A DNA stretch of 64,000 nucleotides from Tenuifilaceae bacterium CYCD. GTDB lineage: Bacteria; Bacteroidota; Bacteroidia; Bacteroidales; Tenuifilaceae. Below, piece after piece: positions 35,962 through 44,670 of this stretch. The number at the start of each line of letters is the position of its first letter. Position 1 is the first letter of the stretch. The stretch is from assembly GCA_036322835.1 (NCBI GenBank), contig AP027304.1, forward strand, positions 1,922,001 to 1,986,000, written 5' to 3'. The notes under the pieces were generated by a model. That model was not told the origin of the DNA. It saw only the letters and a list, made by a program, of their open reading frames with translations, and made no database searches. The translations under genes were made by a program, and so were the position numbers.

Positions 35962-37554
35962 CTATTTTTTCTTTTTCGTAGTTTTTTCTGGTTCATCGGG
36001 AGCAAAAAGTCCTTCGCGCGAAAGCAGGTGGTCGAGATTGGCAACCCCATAAACAATAATAGCGGTTACTATTGAGGTGTGGTTCATATAATCGGCAGGA
36101 CATTTATCGTAAGTGTCGCGCTCGGTGTGCCAGATTTCACTGTAGTTAAAGTCGTAGCCGTTAATATCCTCGGTTCCAAACTGAAAGGCCGGAATTCCAT
36201 TCATTTGGAATGGTGATGCATCGGTTCCTCCTGCCGTTTTGGGTTTTGGACGAGGTGTGGCTTTTTTTACTTCGAACGGAAACTGTGGATTTATGCCGGT
36301 AATTGGTTTGCAGATATTCTCAAAATCTGCATACATGGCTTCGGGTACAGAGATGCTGGTTGGAACGGTTGGCCCTCCATCGCGGTTGAACATTGCCGAT
36401 ATTTTATCCAGTTTATCTTTATTATCATTGATCCAGCCTGTAGCACCTAGCAATCCAAATTCCTCTCCCGACCAAAGGCAAACCAAAATGGTGCGTTTAG
36501 GCTTACCTCCAGCCTTCATAATTAATCGTGCGGCTTCCATTGCGGGAGCAACTCCCGATCCATCGTCAACAGCTCCACTGGCAACATCAAAAGCATCGAG
36601 ATGGCCGCTCATTATAACATACTCATTGGGAAATTCGGTTCCCTTTATGATGCCAATTACTGTATGAAATGGAATTGGGCCAGGACGGAAGTAGTTACGA
36701 ATGTCGAATTCGAGTTGGAAGTATCGGCGTTCCTTCGCCATCTGTTCAATAACGCTGTATTGATGTTCATCTAGTTTGATATCTGGAACTTTTGGGAGAT
36801 TATCCCATGCCATTTTCTCAATATTCTTTCTGTCGTATAGGGCGGTTATGGGAATCGGGCTCGATTGGATTATTCCTAAAATTCCTGCTTCTACCATTTG
36901 TTTATAGAATAGGCCTGGCTCTTCAACCATTGGAAGTAGATCTTTTTGGGTGCCATTTTTTCTATTCATCCAATTCTCACGACGAATTTCGTCGTTTTTC
37001 TTCTCAATTTCTTCGTTTAGAGCAATTATTGAATCGCGTTTATGATTGCTCTCATCGGAAAAATCAATTGGCCAGCCAGTGCTTTTCCCCGAAATCAGAA
37101 CCCATGCACCGTTTAGTTTGCCTTTCATCCGATCAAACTCCTTATTAGTTTTGGGTTCAATCAGTACGTGTCCACGTTGAGGCCCTTTTGTACCAGCGGT
37201 GTACGATGGTGTTGCAAAATGAAGGATTGTTCCGTTTTCGTCTAGAAGTCTTCCAAACCAAGGGCCACGGTTAAATCCAATAGGCAAAGTTCCAGTTTCG
37301 TGAAGTACAACATCCATTCCCCATTCCTGAAACTTTTGGGCAGCCCAAACTACAGCTGTTTCGTAATTGGCCGATCCAATTGGGCGTCCTCCAATCCTGT
37401 TGGACAAGACGTCCAGATTATTCATGGTTTGATTATCGGTTTGCCCAATTTCTATTATTTTTTGGATTGTAGAATCCTGCTGTGCTTTAATGTTAATATT
37501 TAAAAATGTAAGGCTAATTAGCAAAGACAGAAATAAAATTTTTTTCATGTCCAA
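35962..37554 (-). CDS. Secreted M28 family metallopeptidase (carboxypeptidase Q-like)
   Basis: A signal peptide (ISLTFLNINIKAQQ region) leads to a 500-residue protein. The two-zinc peptidase domain has SGHLDAFDVASGAVDDGSG (first zinc histidine and bridging aspartate), the catalytic glutamate pair in CLWSGEEFGLLG, and later ligands around GGTDASPFQMNG and the final IWHTERDTYD. A PA-like insert lies before the catalytic part. It would remove amino acids from peptides in the envelope or outside. The C-terminus ends in TTKKKK. It has its own terminator. Confidence 0.9.
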   Translation of the reverse strand: MDMKKILFLSLLISLTFLNINIKAQQDSTIQKIIEIGQTDNQTMNNLDVLSNRIGGRPIGSANYETAVVWAAQKFQEWGMDVVLHETGTLPIGFNRGPWFGRLLDENGTILHFATPSYTAGTKGPQRGHVLIEPKTNKEFDRMKGKLNGAWVLISGKSTGWPIDFSDESNHKRDSIIALNEEIEKKNDEIRRENWMNRKNGTQKDLLPMVEEPGLFYKQMVEAGILGIIQSSPIPITALYDRKNIEKMAWDNLPKVPDIKLDEHQYSVIEQMAKERRYFQLEFDIRNYFRPGPIPFHTVIGIIKGTEFPNEYVIMSGHLDAFDVASGAVDDGSGVAPAMEAARLIMKAGGKPKRTILVCLWSGEEFGLLGATGWINDNKDKLDKISAMFNRDGGPTVPTSISVPEAMYADFENICKPITGINPQFPFEVKKATPRPKPKTAGGTDASPFQMNGIPAFQFGTEDINGYDFNYSEIWHTERDTYDKCPADYMNHTSIVTAIIVYGVANLDHLLSREGLFAPDEPEKTTKKKK

Positions 37555-37658
37555 TGGTTTTAGGTTTTCGTTTAGAGTCGGAAAGTAGGAAATGGTTTAA
37601 GCATTGATATGCTTTTGGCTATCAATAATTGTATCTGTTCACAAGTGTTAGTATACGC

Positions 37659-37844
37659 TTACTTCTCAATCAATGCTTTAACCTCTTCGTACGATTCTTT
37701 TACATTCCTTGGAAACGAATAGTTTACCAAGTTAGATTTTATGCTCGATCCTTCTTTGTTAGGTTCAACCCATGCGATATGCATGATGTTTAGAAAAATT
37801 TTGTTTCCGTCTTTTTCGGTTAGTTCAATAAACTTACATTCCAT
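37659..37844 (-). CDS. Small hypothetical protein, FlbD-like fold
   Basis: The 61-residue protein (MECKFIELTEKDGNKIFLNI, then HIAWVEPNKEGSS and a final ESYEEVKALIEK) has the three-strand plus helix pattern of FlbD-like proteins. In those, a terminal VKES-EEV helix is typical. The similarity is short and does not imply flagella, of which there is no sign in this window. It lies alone between the M28 gene and murA. Confidence 0.55.
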   Translation of the reverse strand: MECKFIELTEKDGNKIFLNIMHIAWVEPNKEGSSIKSNLVNYSFPRNVKESYEEVKALIEK

Positions 37845-37921
37845 GGCTATAGTTGGTTAAGAGTTAATAGTATACTGTGAAATTTAATATTTGAATTGCT
37901 AAGATATACCGGAAACTAAAA

Positions 37922-37960
37922 AATAAAAAAGGAATCAACCCTAAAGATTGATCCCTTTTT
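37922..37960 (-). terminator. Intrinsic terminator after murA
   Basis: Arms GGAATCAA and TTGATCCC pair with one mismatch across a 9-nt loop, with an A-run on the left that is a T-run on the transcript strand. Confidence 0.75.
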
Positions 37961-37977
37961 GCATTGCTATATACTCC

Positions 37978-39285
37978 TTAACTAATTCTTCTTATATCTG
38001 CACCAATTGCATTTAATCTGGCATCAATATTTTCGTAACCACGGTCAATTTGTTCGATATTGTGGATTACACTTTTGCCCTCGGCGCTAAGTGCGGCAAT
38101 TAGCAGTGCTACACCAGCACGAATATCGGGCGAGGTCATTATAGTTGGGCGAAGTTTCATTTGACGGTTATGGCCAATTACCGTTGCGCGGTGTGGGTCG
38201 CAAAGTATAATCTGAGCACCCATATCGATGAGTTTATCAACAAAGAACAAGCGGCTCTCGAACATTTTCTGATGAATTAACACAGATCCTTTGGCTTGCG
38301 TAGCAACCACAAGGAATACGCTAAGTAGGTCGGGCGTTAGTCCAGGCCATGGTGCGTCAGCAATTGTAAGAATTGACCCATCTATGAATGTGTCTATTTC
38401 GTAATGATCCTGTGCGGGAACGTGAATATCATCATTAATGAGTTCGAAATTTATTCCCATTCGTCGGAAGGCATCGGGAATAATTCCAAGGTTTTGGTAC
38501 GAAACATTTTTTATGGTGATATCGCTATTGGTCATAGCTGCTAATCCAATGAACGATCCAATCTCAATCATGTCAGGCAGAATGGTGTGCTCACATCCAT
38601 TTAGGCTATCAACCCCTTCAATAGTGAGTAGGTTTGAGCCAACCCCGTTGATTTTAGCGCCCATGCTCACAAGCATCTTGCTGAGTTGCTGTAAGTAAGG
38701 TTCGCAGGCGGCATTAAAAATTGTGGTTTTCCCGGGTGTTAGAACTGCGGCCATAAGAATATTTGCAGTTCCTGTAACAGAGGCTTCATCGAGCAGCATG
38801 TATGCTCCTTGCATGTTTCTCCCCTCGATGGTGAAAAAGTTATCCTGTGAGTCGAAGTTGAATTTGGCACCGAGTTTTTCAAATCCTAGGAAGTGAGTAT
38901 CCAGCCTGCGACGGCCAATCTTATCGCCACCGGGCTTTGGGGCGTAAGCTTTGCCGTATCGGGCAAGTAGTGGCCCAACAACCATTATGGAGCCACGAAT
39001 AGCCGCTGCTTTAACCTTAAAGTCCTCGGTTGTAAGATAATCTATGTTGACATCTTTTGCCTGAAAAACACACTCGGATTGACTTGTGCGAGTAACTTCA
39101 ACACCCATTCCCTGAAGCAATTCTATCAACTTATTAACATCCCGGATGTTGGGAATATTTTTTATGGTTACTGGTTTTGGGGTTAAAAGTACTGCGCATA
39201 GAATCTGTAATGCTTCGTTTTTTGCTCCTTGTGGGTGGAGTTCGCCTTTAAGGCGCTTTCCCCCATAAACCTCGAATGTAGCCAT
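37978..39285 (-). CDS. murA: UDP-N-acetylglucosamine 1-carboxyvinyltransferase with Asp in the active-site loop
   Basis: MurA transfers enolpyruvate to UDP-GlcNAc, the first committed step of peptidoglycan synthesis. Lys22 and Asn23 are present in PQGAKNEAL, and ADAPWPGLTPDLLS supplies the catalytic aspartate region. In the mobile loop the usual Cys115 is replaced: the sequence is PKPGGDKIGRRR, with Asp121 at that position. This change is known to give natural fosfomycin resistance in Chlamydia and Mycobacterium. Length is 435 residues. It begins 9 bp after the DUF4290 gene. Confidence 0.95.
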   Translation of the reverse strand: MATFEVYGGKRLKGELHPQGAKNEALQILCAVLLTPKPVTIKNIPNIRDVNKLIELLQGMGVEVTRTSQSECVFQAKDVNIDYLTTEDFKVKAAAIRGSIMVVGPLLARYGKAYAPKPGGDKIGRRRLDTHFLGFEKLGAKFNFDSQDNFFTIEGRNMQGAYMLLDEASVTGTANILMAAVLTPGKTTIFNAACEPYLQQLSKMLVSMGAKINGVGSNLLTIEGVDSLNGCEHTILPDMIEIGSFIGLAAMTNSDITIKNVSYQNLGIIPDAFRRMGINFELINDDIHVPAQDHYEIDTFIDGSILTIADAPWPGLTPDLLSVFLVVATQAKGSVLIHQKMFESRLFFVDKLIDMGAQIILCDPHRATVIGHNRQMKLRPTIMTSPDIRAGVALLIAALSAEGKSVIHNIEQIDRGYENIDARLNAIGADIRRIS

Positions 39286-39294
39286 AATCGTATA

Positions 39295-39882
39295 CTATCT
39301 TTTCCTGTGTTGTTGATGTTTTGGTCGTTTGTTCTTGAAATCTTTGTTGTCGATTAACCTTAATCCAGGGGCCATGGTGAGTTTTCCATCGCTAAGGGTT
39401 TGCATATCGCGGAAAATATCCTCGTCAATTACGGAGTCCTTGTTCCACGACATGTTGGCCTTTTTCATTTGGTTTGCAATGAGTTGCTTTAAGGCTTCCT
39501 TTTCTGCGCCTTCCTCCATTTCGATGGCTTTCTCAATCATCAACTCAATTACTCGGCCGTAATGCTTGTACTTGATAGGATTTTTTGGGTAGGGAATTTG
39601 CTTTGGCTTTTCCTGGTATTCTTCTTTTGATGGGATTGGATAAGGCGAATCAATATCCAACTTGAAATCGGACATGATGAAAAGATGATCCCAGAGTTTA
39701 TGCTTAAAATCATTGATATCTCTTAAATGTGGATTAAGGTTTCCCATAACTCCAATAAGTGCCTTGGCCAAGCGGTTGCGTTCATCCCTATCTTCAATTC
39801 CTGTTATGTAATCGACCATCTGTTGGATGTGCCTTCCATACTCGGGTAATGCGAGGTTCTTGCGCTGTGTATTGTAATCCAT
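39295..39882 (-). CDS. DUF4290 domain protein
   Basis: The 195-residue protein (MDYNTQRKNLALPEYGRHIQ, then FKHKLWDHLFIMSDF) matches DUF4290, found next to murA in many Bacteroidota. It is predicted mostly helical, without signal or membrane segment, and ends in a very basic tail (KNKRPKHQQHRKR). The function is unknown; the tight linkage to murA (9 bp) suggests a cell-wall role. Confidence 0.85.
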   Translation of the reverse strand: MDYNTQRKNLALPEYGRHIQQMVDYITGIEDRDERNRLAKALIGVMGNLNPHLRDINDFKHKLWDHLFIMSDFKLDIDSPYPIPSKEEYQEKPKQIPYPKNPIKYKHYGRVIELMIEKAIEMEEGAEKEALKQLIANQMKKANMSWNKDSVIDEDIFRDMQTLSDGKLTMAPGLRLIDNKDFKNKRPKHQQHRKR

Positions 39883-39983
39883 TTATTTGTGAATTGTGTG
39901 TTAAAAGTAGAATAAATGCGCTAAATAAAAAAGAGAGTTCCAAAAAAGGTTTTAATTCTATTTTTCTGCAAAGATACTAAGAT

Positions 39984-40018
39984 ACGTGAAAGGTTAAGCG
40001 GGAAACGTTAAAAGATGA
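39984..40018 (+). repeat. Degenerate heptamer array, NNGTTAA type
   Basis: Units ACGTGAA, AGGTTAA, GCGGGAA, ACGTTAA, AAGATGA follow at 7-bp spacing in the gap between uvrD and the DUF4290 gene. A 12-bp perfect palindrome CATATGCATATG lies 26 bp further on (40044-40055). Confidence 0.6.
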
Positions 40019-40091
40019 ATAAATTTCTACGGCGTGATAAGTTCATATGCATATGGGTGTTGAACTGCCATGTACGACAAATGGTTAACAA

Positions 40092-42389
40092 TTACGAGAT
40101 CACTTTCAGGTTTGCGTATTTAAGCAACAAATTTTTTTGTCCTGCTGTTTGAAATAGTACCGTGGCTTTTTTATTTGCACCATCGCCTTCAATTGCTATA
40201 ACTCTACCTTGACCGAACTTTTCGTGGAAAACTTCTATTCCTTCAATAACTGCATTCGGAAGGATGTCTTTAAGGTTTCCTTTTGGTGCTGCAGGGATGG
40301 TTGAAGTTGGTTTTTGCGGCAATCGTCCATTGCTAAATAGTTTCCCGCTTGATGGTTGCTTGAACCCACCGAAAGGATTTTGAGTCTCGGTTTGAGACCC
40401 TCTAATTGCATTCGAAATGTCAGCCGATGATTCCACGTATTGTTGATCAATTTCGTTGATAAATCGGCTGGGAGTGCAGTTGTTTGGTGTTCCCCATTTG
40501 TAGCGGGTTTGCGCATACGATATGGTTACCTTTTTGGCTGCTCGGGTAAGAGCAACGTAGAACAAGCGACGTTCTTCCTCCAGATCATCGGTCGATTGGG
40601 TGGTTATGCTCGATGGGAAAAGATTCTCCTCTAATCCAGTGAGAAAAACGTAGTTGAACTCCAATCCCTTGGACGAGTGTATTGTCATTACGCTAACCTT
40701 ATCTCGGTCGTCAGGATTGTCGGTGTCCAAATCGCTTAGCAACGCAACATTTTCAAGGTAGTCAACCAAGGTTACTGTTTCCTCAACGCCCTCTTCTTTC
40801 CGGGAGTCAATAAATTCGCGGATACCGTTTATCAGCTCCTCAATATTTTGCAGGCGAGAAATTCCCTCTGGCGTTTTATCCAATTTTAAATCGGTTATGA
40901 TCCCCGATCCGTTTGCAATGGCATATGCGGTTTCGTAAGCATCGGCCGAGTATATCATTGTTTGATATCTGCTTACCAATGCGGTAAAATCAATTAGTTT
41001 TTTTATTGTTGGCCCCTTGATGCCACTATTTACGGTTGGAAGTTTATGGATTGCATTCCAGAGACTTGCTCCAAGTTGATTTGCAACTTCGGTTAAATGC
41101 TGCATTGTGGTGTCGCCAATACCTCGGGCAGGATAGTTTACAATTCTTCGTAATGCTTCATCGTCGTTAGGATTTACTGCGAGCCTAAAGTATGCGAGTA
41201 AGTCCTTAATCTCCTTACGTTGATAGAACGATAAGCTGCCGTAAACCTTATAGGGAATGTTGCGTTTGCGCAGTGTTTCCTCAAAAATGCGCGATTGCGC
41301 ATTGGTGCGGTACAAAATTGCAATATCGCTGTACTTGCAGTGGCTTTGCTGAACGATGCTCAGAATCTCTGATGCTACCAAAAATCCCTCTTCTTGATCT
41401 GTAAACGATTGGATAAGTTTTACCTTTTCGCCAACGTCGTTGGCGGAATAGGCTACTTTTTTAATCTGTTTTTGATTCTTATCGATTACACTATTTGCTG
41501 CATTTACAATGGTTTGGGTGGATCTGTAGTTCTGTTCCAGCTTAAAGAGTTTGTAATCCTGATAATCGTTTCGGAAATTTAGGATATTCTCAATCTTTGC
41601 GCCTCGGAACGAATATATGCTTTGAGCATCATCTCCCACTACACAAACATTTCGGTGGTTTGTGGCCAGTTTCTTTACAATTAGGTACTGCGAGTAGTTG
41701 GTATCCTGATACTCATCAACCAAAATATACCGGAATCGTTTTTGGTAGTGCTCTAGTACATCCGGAAAATCGCGGAATAGAACGTTAGTATTCAGAAGCA
41801 GATCGTCGAAATCCATTGCCGATGCCTTGTAGCAACGCTGCGCGTAAAGCGTGTAAATCTTGCTGATCTCAGATTTTCTGCTTTTGGCATCCTGTGCTAG
41901 AATTTGCGTATTGGATGAGTAGGCCTGATGTGTTACTAGGTTGTTTTTGGCCGAAGAAATTCTGCTTAACACCTCATTGGCCTTGTAAACCTGCGGATCG
42001 AGTTTTAGTTCTTTAATTATTTGGTTGATAAGATTTTTAGAATCCGTAGTATCGTAAATGGTGAAGGTTTTCACAAAGCCTAATTTTTCGGCTTCGTTAC
42101 GAAGAATGCGTGAGAATATTGAGTGAAAAGTTCCCATCCAAAGTTTTGAGGCTTCCTTTTCTCCAACAATTTTAGCAATACGCTCTTTCATCTCCTTTGC
42201 TGCCTTATTGGTAAAGGTAAGGGAAAGTATGGACCACGGCGGAACTCCCTGCGTTAGCAGATGGGCAATTCTATATGTAAGTACACGAGTTTTCCCAGAG
42301 CCGGCCGAGGCAATCACTAAACTGGGTCCCTCGGTAGTTGTAACGGCTTGCCGTTGAACATCGCTTAACTCGTCTAAATAATCTTGCAT
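40092..42389 (-). CDS. UvrD/PcrA-type DNA helicase
   Basis: A superfamily 1A helicase that moves 3' to 5' on DNA in repair and replication restart. The motifs occur in order: Q motif near the N-terminus (LSDVQRQAV), Walker A ASAGSGKTR (Lys33), LTFTNKAAKEM, DEYQDTN, VGDDAQSIYSFRGA, LEQNYRST, VMTIHSSKGLEF and VALTRAAKKV. The C-terminal domain ends with a PcrA-like tudor fold (FGQGRVIAIEGDG). At 765 residues it is a complete PcrA-size protein. Confidence 0.94.
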   Translation of the reverse strand: MQDYLDELSDVQRQAVTTTEGPSLVIASAGSGKTRVLTYRIAHLLTQGVPPWSILSLTFTNKAAKEMKERIAKIVGEKEASKLWMGTFHSIFSRILRNEAEKLGFVKTFTIYDTTDSKNLINQIIKELKLDPQVYKANEVLSRISSAKNNLVTHQAYSSNTQILAQDAKSRKSEISKIYTLYAQRCYKASAMDFDDLLLNTNVLFRDFPDVLEHYQKRFRYILVDEYQDTNYSQYLIVKKLATNHRNVCVVGDDAQSIYSFRGAKIENILNFRNDYQDYKLFKLEQNYRSTQTIVNAANSVIDKNQKQIKKVAYSANDVGEKVKLIQSFTDQEEGFLVASEILSIVQQSHCKYSDIAILYRTNAQSRIFEETLRKRNIPYKVYGSLSFYQRKEIKDLLAYFRLAVNPNDDEALRRIVNYPARGIGDTTMQHLTEVANQLGASLWNAIHKLPTVNSGIKGPTIKKLIDFTALVSRYQTMIYSADAYETAYAIANGSGIITDLKLDKTPEGISRLQNIEELINGIREFIDSRKEEGVEETVTLVDYLENVALLSDLDTDNPDDRDKVSVMTIHSSKGLEFNYVFLTGLEENLFPSSITTQSTDDLEEERRLFYVALTRAAKKVTISYAQTRYKWGTPNNCTPSRFINEIDQQYVESSADISNAIRGSQTETQNPFGGFKQPSSGKLFSNGRLPQKPTSTIPAAPKGNLKDILPNAVIEGIEVFHEKFGQGRVIAIEGDGANKKATVLFQTAGQKNLLLKYANLKVIS

Positions 42390-42402
42390 TGTATATTTGA
42401 TT

Positions 42403-42489
42403 TCAGATGCCAGATATTAGATACTAGACATTAAGATAGCGATCGTTTCGTTTTAATCTGAAATCTTCTGTCTGAAATCTTCTGTCTGG
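42403..42489. repeat. Inverted pair of TTAGATN-type heptamer arrays upstream of uvrD
   Basis: The left arm (42403-42437) is TCAGATG, CCAGATA, TTAGATA, CTAGACA, TTAAGAT. The right arm (42455-42489) is AATCTGA, AATCTTC, TGTCTGA, AATCTTC, TGTCTGG, the same unit reversed. The spacer is 17 nt. The left arm starts 13 bp before the uvrD start. The rest of this 345-bp gap, up to 42734, holds no ORF or other structure I can support. Confidence 0.8.
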
Positions 42490-42734
42490 ATTTTGACACA
42501 AAAGTATATGACTGCAATAAGGAATACAAAAATAGAGTTACATTGTTATTAACATTAAATTAGAATTGAATAAGTGAATGACGGGAGTAGTGAATTAATG
42601 GATGTTTGGGATTTAAATGATGTTTCTTATACTCTTTTAGCCCAGTTCTTTTCATGATTTCCATCAAATCACTTTATCACCAAAACAACAATCTCGTATT
42701 ATTTCGTTAATATTGTAGTCCATTTTTCGAAACA

Positions 42735-44114
42735 ATGCAGAGGGTAATACATAGACTTTTATTGATTTTAGCACTTTTGCAGTGCTCCATTAATGTATTT
42801 TCACAGCTTACTGCACCCGGGCGGGATTGGGCTGGTGTAACCCAGTATGTGTATTCGACTCAACATCAGGACTCAATTTTCACCTTTTTTGCTAGTACTG
42901 GAAATTTAAATTGTAAGCATACAACTGGCCGTAGCTCTACTTTTATTTGGTATAAGTATGATCCAAGCATAACAAATGTCTCTAACCGATTTGATTCGTT
43001 ATATACGGAAACAGGAGTTACATCCTCTTCTATGACTGGGTTGGTTGAAGGCGGTTATAGAGTTATTGCTACTAATGATTTGGATTCAACGGAAACATTT
43101 ACGGCTTGGCTGTTCACCGATGATATTGTATTGAGCCGGGTTGATACCGATAATAGATGCGATTTTTTGGAGTTAGTTGCTATTACTAGTCCCAGTTCGT
43201 ACAACATTCAGTACGATCGTTTCTACTATCACGATTTATCAAAGCCTTCGCAATCGGAGATGAATACCTACGGTAAAGGGTATTTCAAGGAGGTTGTATG
43301 GGAGGCCTCTGATTCGAGGATTGAGTTCACACAAAGCTCATCGCTCCGACAAACCATTGCAGACCCAGCTCCATTATACAACTCATCATACGATGTGTCC
43401 ATTACGAACATATTTGGTAGAGTTTTAACATATCATACCGATGAGTTTACTGCAATCGCCGCAAAGGCTGTTCAGAAAATTCAGGTCGAGAGCGATGGTG
43501 GATGGGAGGATTATAGTAGCGGCGAGAGTTACGAGGCGTTGCTTGGGCTACGTTTGGAAAGTTCATCAATCAATGCCGATTCGATATTTTGGTTCTTGTC
43601 GAATATGAAAACGGTAAACTACGAGGATGAGTATGTGGTAATTTGGAAGGATAGTTCGTTGTTTGCCAATAGGGTAGAGGCATTTCCAACTAAAGACCTG
43701 ATGCGGCCAGGATACTTTAAGATTAAGCATTTGGCATACAATCCTTCATCGGGATGTAAGGATTCTGTTGAGATTGCGGTTGAGGTTGATTCATCAAAAA
43801 TTAAAGCAGATGCCATTCCAAATGTTTTTTCACCCAATGGCGATGATCTAAACAAAACATTCAAATTTATTGACCCAGAGGAAAATCTAAAGTCCATTAG
43901 TTCGTTTTCAATTAGAATTTTAAGCCGATCGGGACGATTAATCTATAAATATTCTGGTGATCCGCGAGAGTGGGAGGGTTGGAACGGAAAAATTGATGGA
44001 ACTGGTGCCGATGCTGCTCCTGGTGTTTACTTCTTTATAATAGAGGCTAGGGGTTGGGATGGCAAAGAGTTCGATTATGGACCGTATAAAGGATTTCTGC
44101 ATTTATACCGGTAA
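42735..44114 (+). CDS. Secreted protein with type IX secretion (type B) C-terminal sorting domain
   Basis: A signal peptide (LLLILALLQCSINVFS) precedes a 340-residue beta-rich region of unknown function. The last 95 residues are the gliding-motility-associated domain: PNVFSPNGDDLNKTF, ISSFSIRILSRSGRLIY, WNGKIDGTGADAAPGVYFF and a final GFLHLYR. Such domains direct cargo through the type IX system to the cell surface. The passenger part contains WYKYDPS and SLYTETGV stretches reminiscent of Ig-like repeats, but no enzyme motif is visible. Confidence 0.87.
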   Translation: MQRVIHRLLLILALLQCSINVFSQLTAPGRDWAGVTQYVYSTQHQDSIFTFFASTGNLNCKHTTGRSSTFIWYKYDPSITNVSNRFDSLYTETGVTSSSMTGLVEGGYRVIATNDLDSTETFTAWLFTDDIVLSRVDTDNRCDFLELVAITSPSSYNIQYDRFYYHDLSKPSQSEMNTYGKGYFKEVVWEASDSRIEFTQSSSLRQTIADPAPLYNSSYDVSITNIFGRVLTYHTDEFTAIAAKAVQKIQVESDGGWEDYSSGESYEALLGLRLESSSINADSIFWFLSNMKTVNYEDEYVVIWKDSSLFANRVEAFPTKDLMRPGYFKIKHLAYNPSSGCKDSVEIAVEVDSSKIKADAIPNVFSPNGDDLNKTFKFIDPEENLKSISSFSIRILSRSGRLIYKYSGDPREWEGWNGKIDGTGADAAPGVYFFIIEARGWDGKEFDYGPYKGFLHLYR

Positions 44115-44119
44115 TAAAG

Positions 44120-44156
44120 AAAAACCCTGCTTAATAAAAAGCAGGGTGATTTTTTT
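44120..44156. terminator. Bidirectional intrinsic terminator
   Basis: Stem ACCCTGCTT/AAGCAGGGT with a 6-nt loop lies between two convergent genes, with A-rich sequence on the left and a T-run on the right. Confidence 0.88.
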
Positions 44157-44169
44157 GATTGGTAATAAA

Positions 44170-44628
44170 CTATTCCTCTACAATAACAATCTTGTCAATT
44201 TTGTCACCTGCTCTTATCTCATCAATCACATCAAGTCCTTCGTAAACTTTACCGAAGCATGTGTGCTGACGGTCTAGATGCTGGGTGTTTTGTCTACCAT
44301 GGCAAATAAAGAACTGAGAACCACCAGTGTTACGTCCTGCATGAGCCATAGAGAGTACGCCGCGGTCGTGGTATTGGTTTCCTCCGGTTAACTCGCAGTT
44401 AATTTTATAGCCAGGTCCACCCGTACCAACCCTAGGGTCTTTCATATCCTTTGAAAAAGGACAACCACCCTGGATTACAAAGTTTGGAATTACTCGGTGG
44501 AATGCTAATCCGTTGTAGAATCCAGATTCGGCGAGTTTTATAAAGTTTGCCACCGTGTTTGGTGCATCTTCTTCGTAAAATTTAATTTTCATAACACCTT
44601 TTGCGGTGTGAATTTCTGCTATTTTCAT
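44170..44628 (-). CDS. Cyclophilin-type peptidyl-prolyl isomerase
   Basis: The 152-residue protein has the cyclophilin core: [15 protein letters not shown], the [14 protein letters not shown] active-site loop and [15 protein letters not shown]. It lacks a signal peptide, so it is cytoplasmic. It catalyses proline isomerisation in folding proteins. It ends at a shared terminator and starts 42 bp after the DUF362 lipoprotein gene. Confidence 0.94.
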   Translation of the reverse strand: MKIAEIHTAKGVMKIKFYEEDAPNTVANFIKLAESGFYNGLAFHRVIPNFVIQGGCPFSKDMKDPRVGTGGPGYKINCELTGGNQYHDRGVLSMAHAGRNTGGSQFFICHGRQNTQHLDRQHTCFGKVYEGLDVIDEIRAGDKIDKIVIVEE

Positions 44629-44670
44629 CGTATTCTATTTAAATTTTTGCAAAGTTAACCGATTTTAATA

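Noticed and set aside
37659-37844. Evidence for flagella from the FlbD-like protein and the chemoreceptor
   Set aside because: No flagellar structural gene is present, and the FlbD similarity is only fold-like.
37852-37879. Further heptamer array upstream of the FlbD-like gene
   Set aside because: Units TTGGTTA, AGAGTTA, ATAGTAT, ACTGTGA look periodic but are too degenerate to list with confidence.
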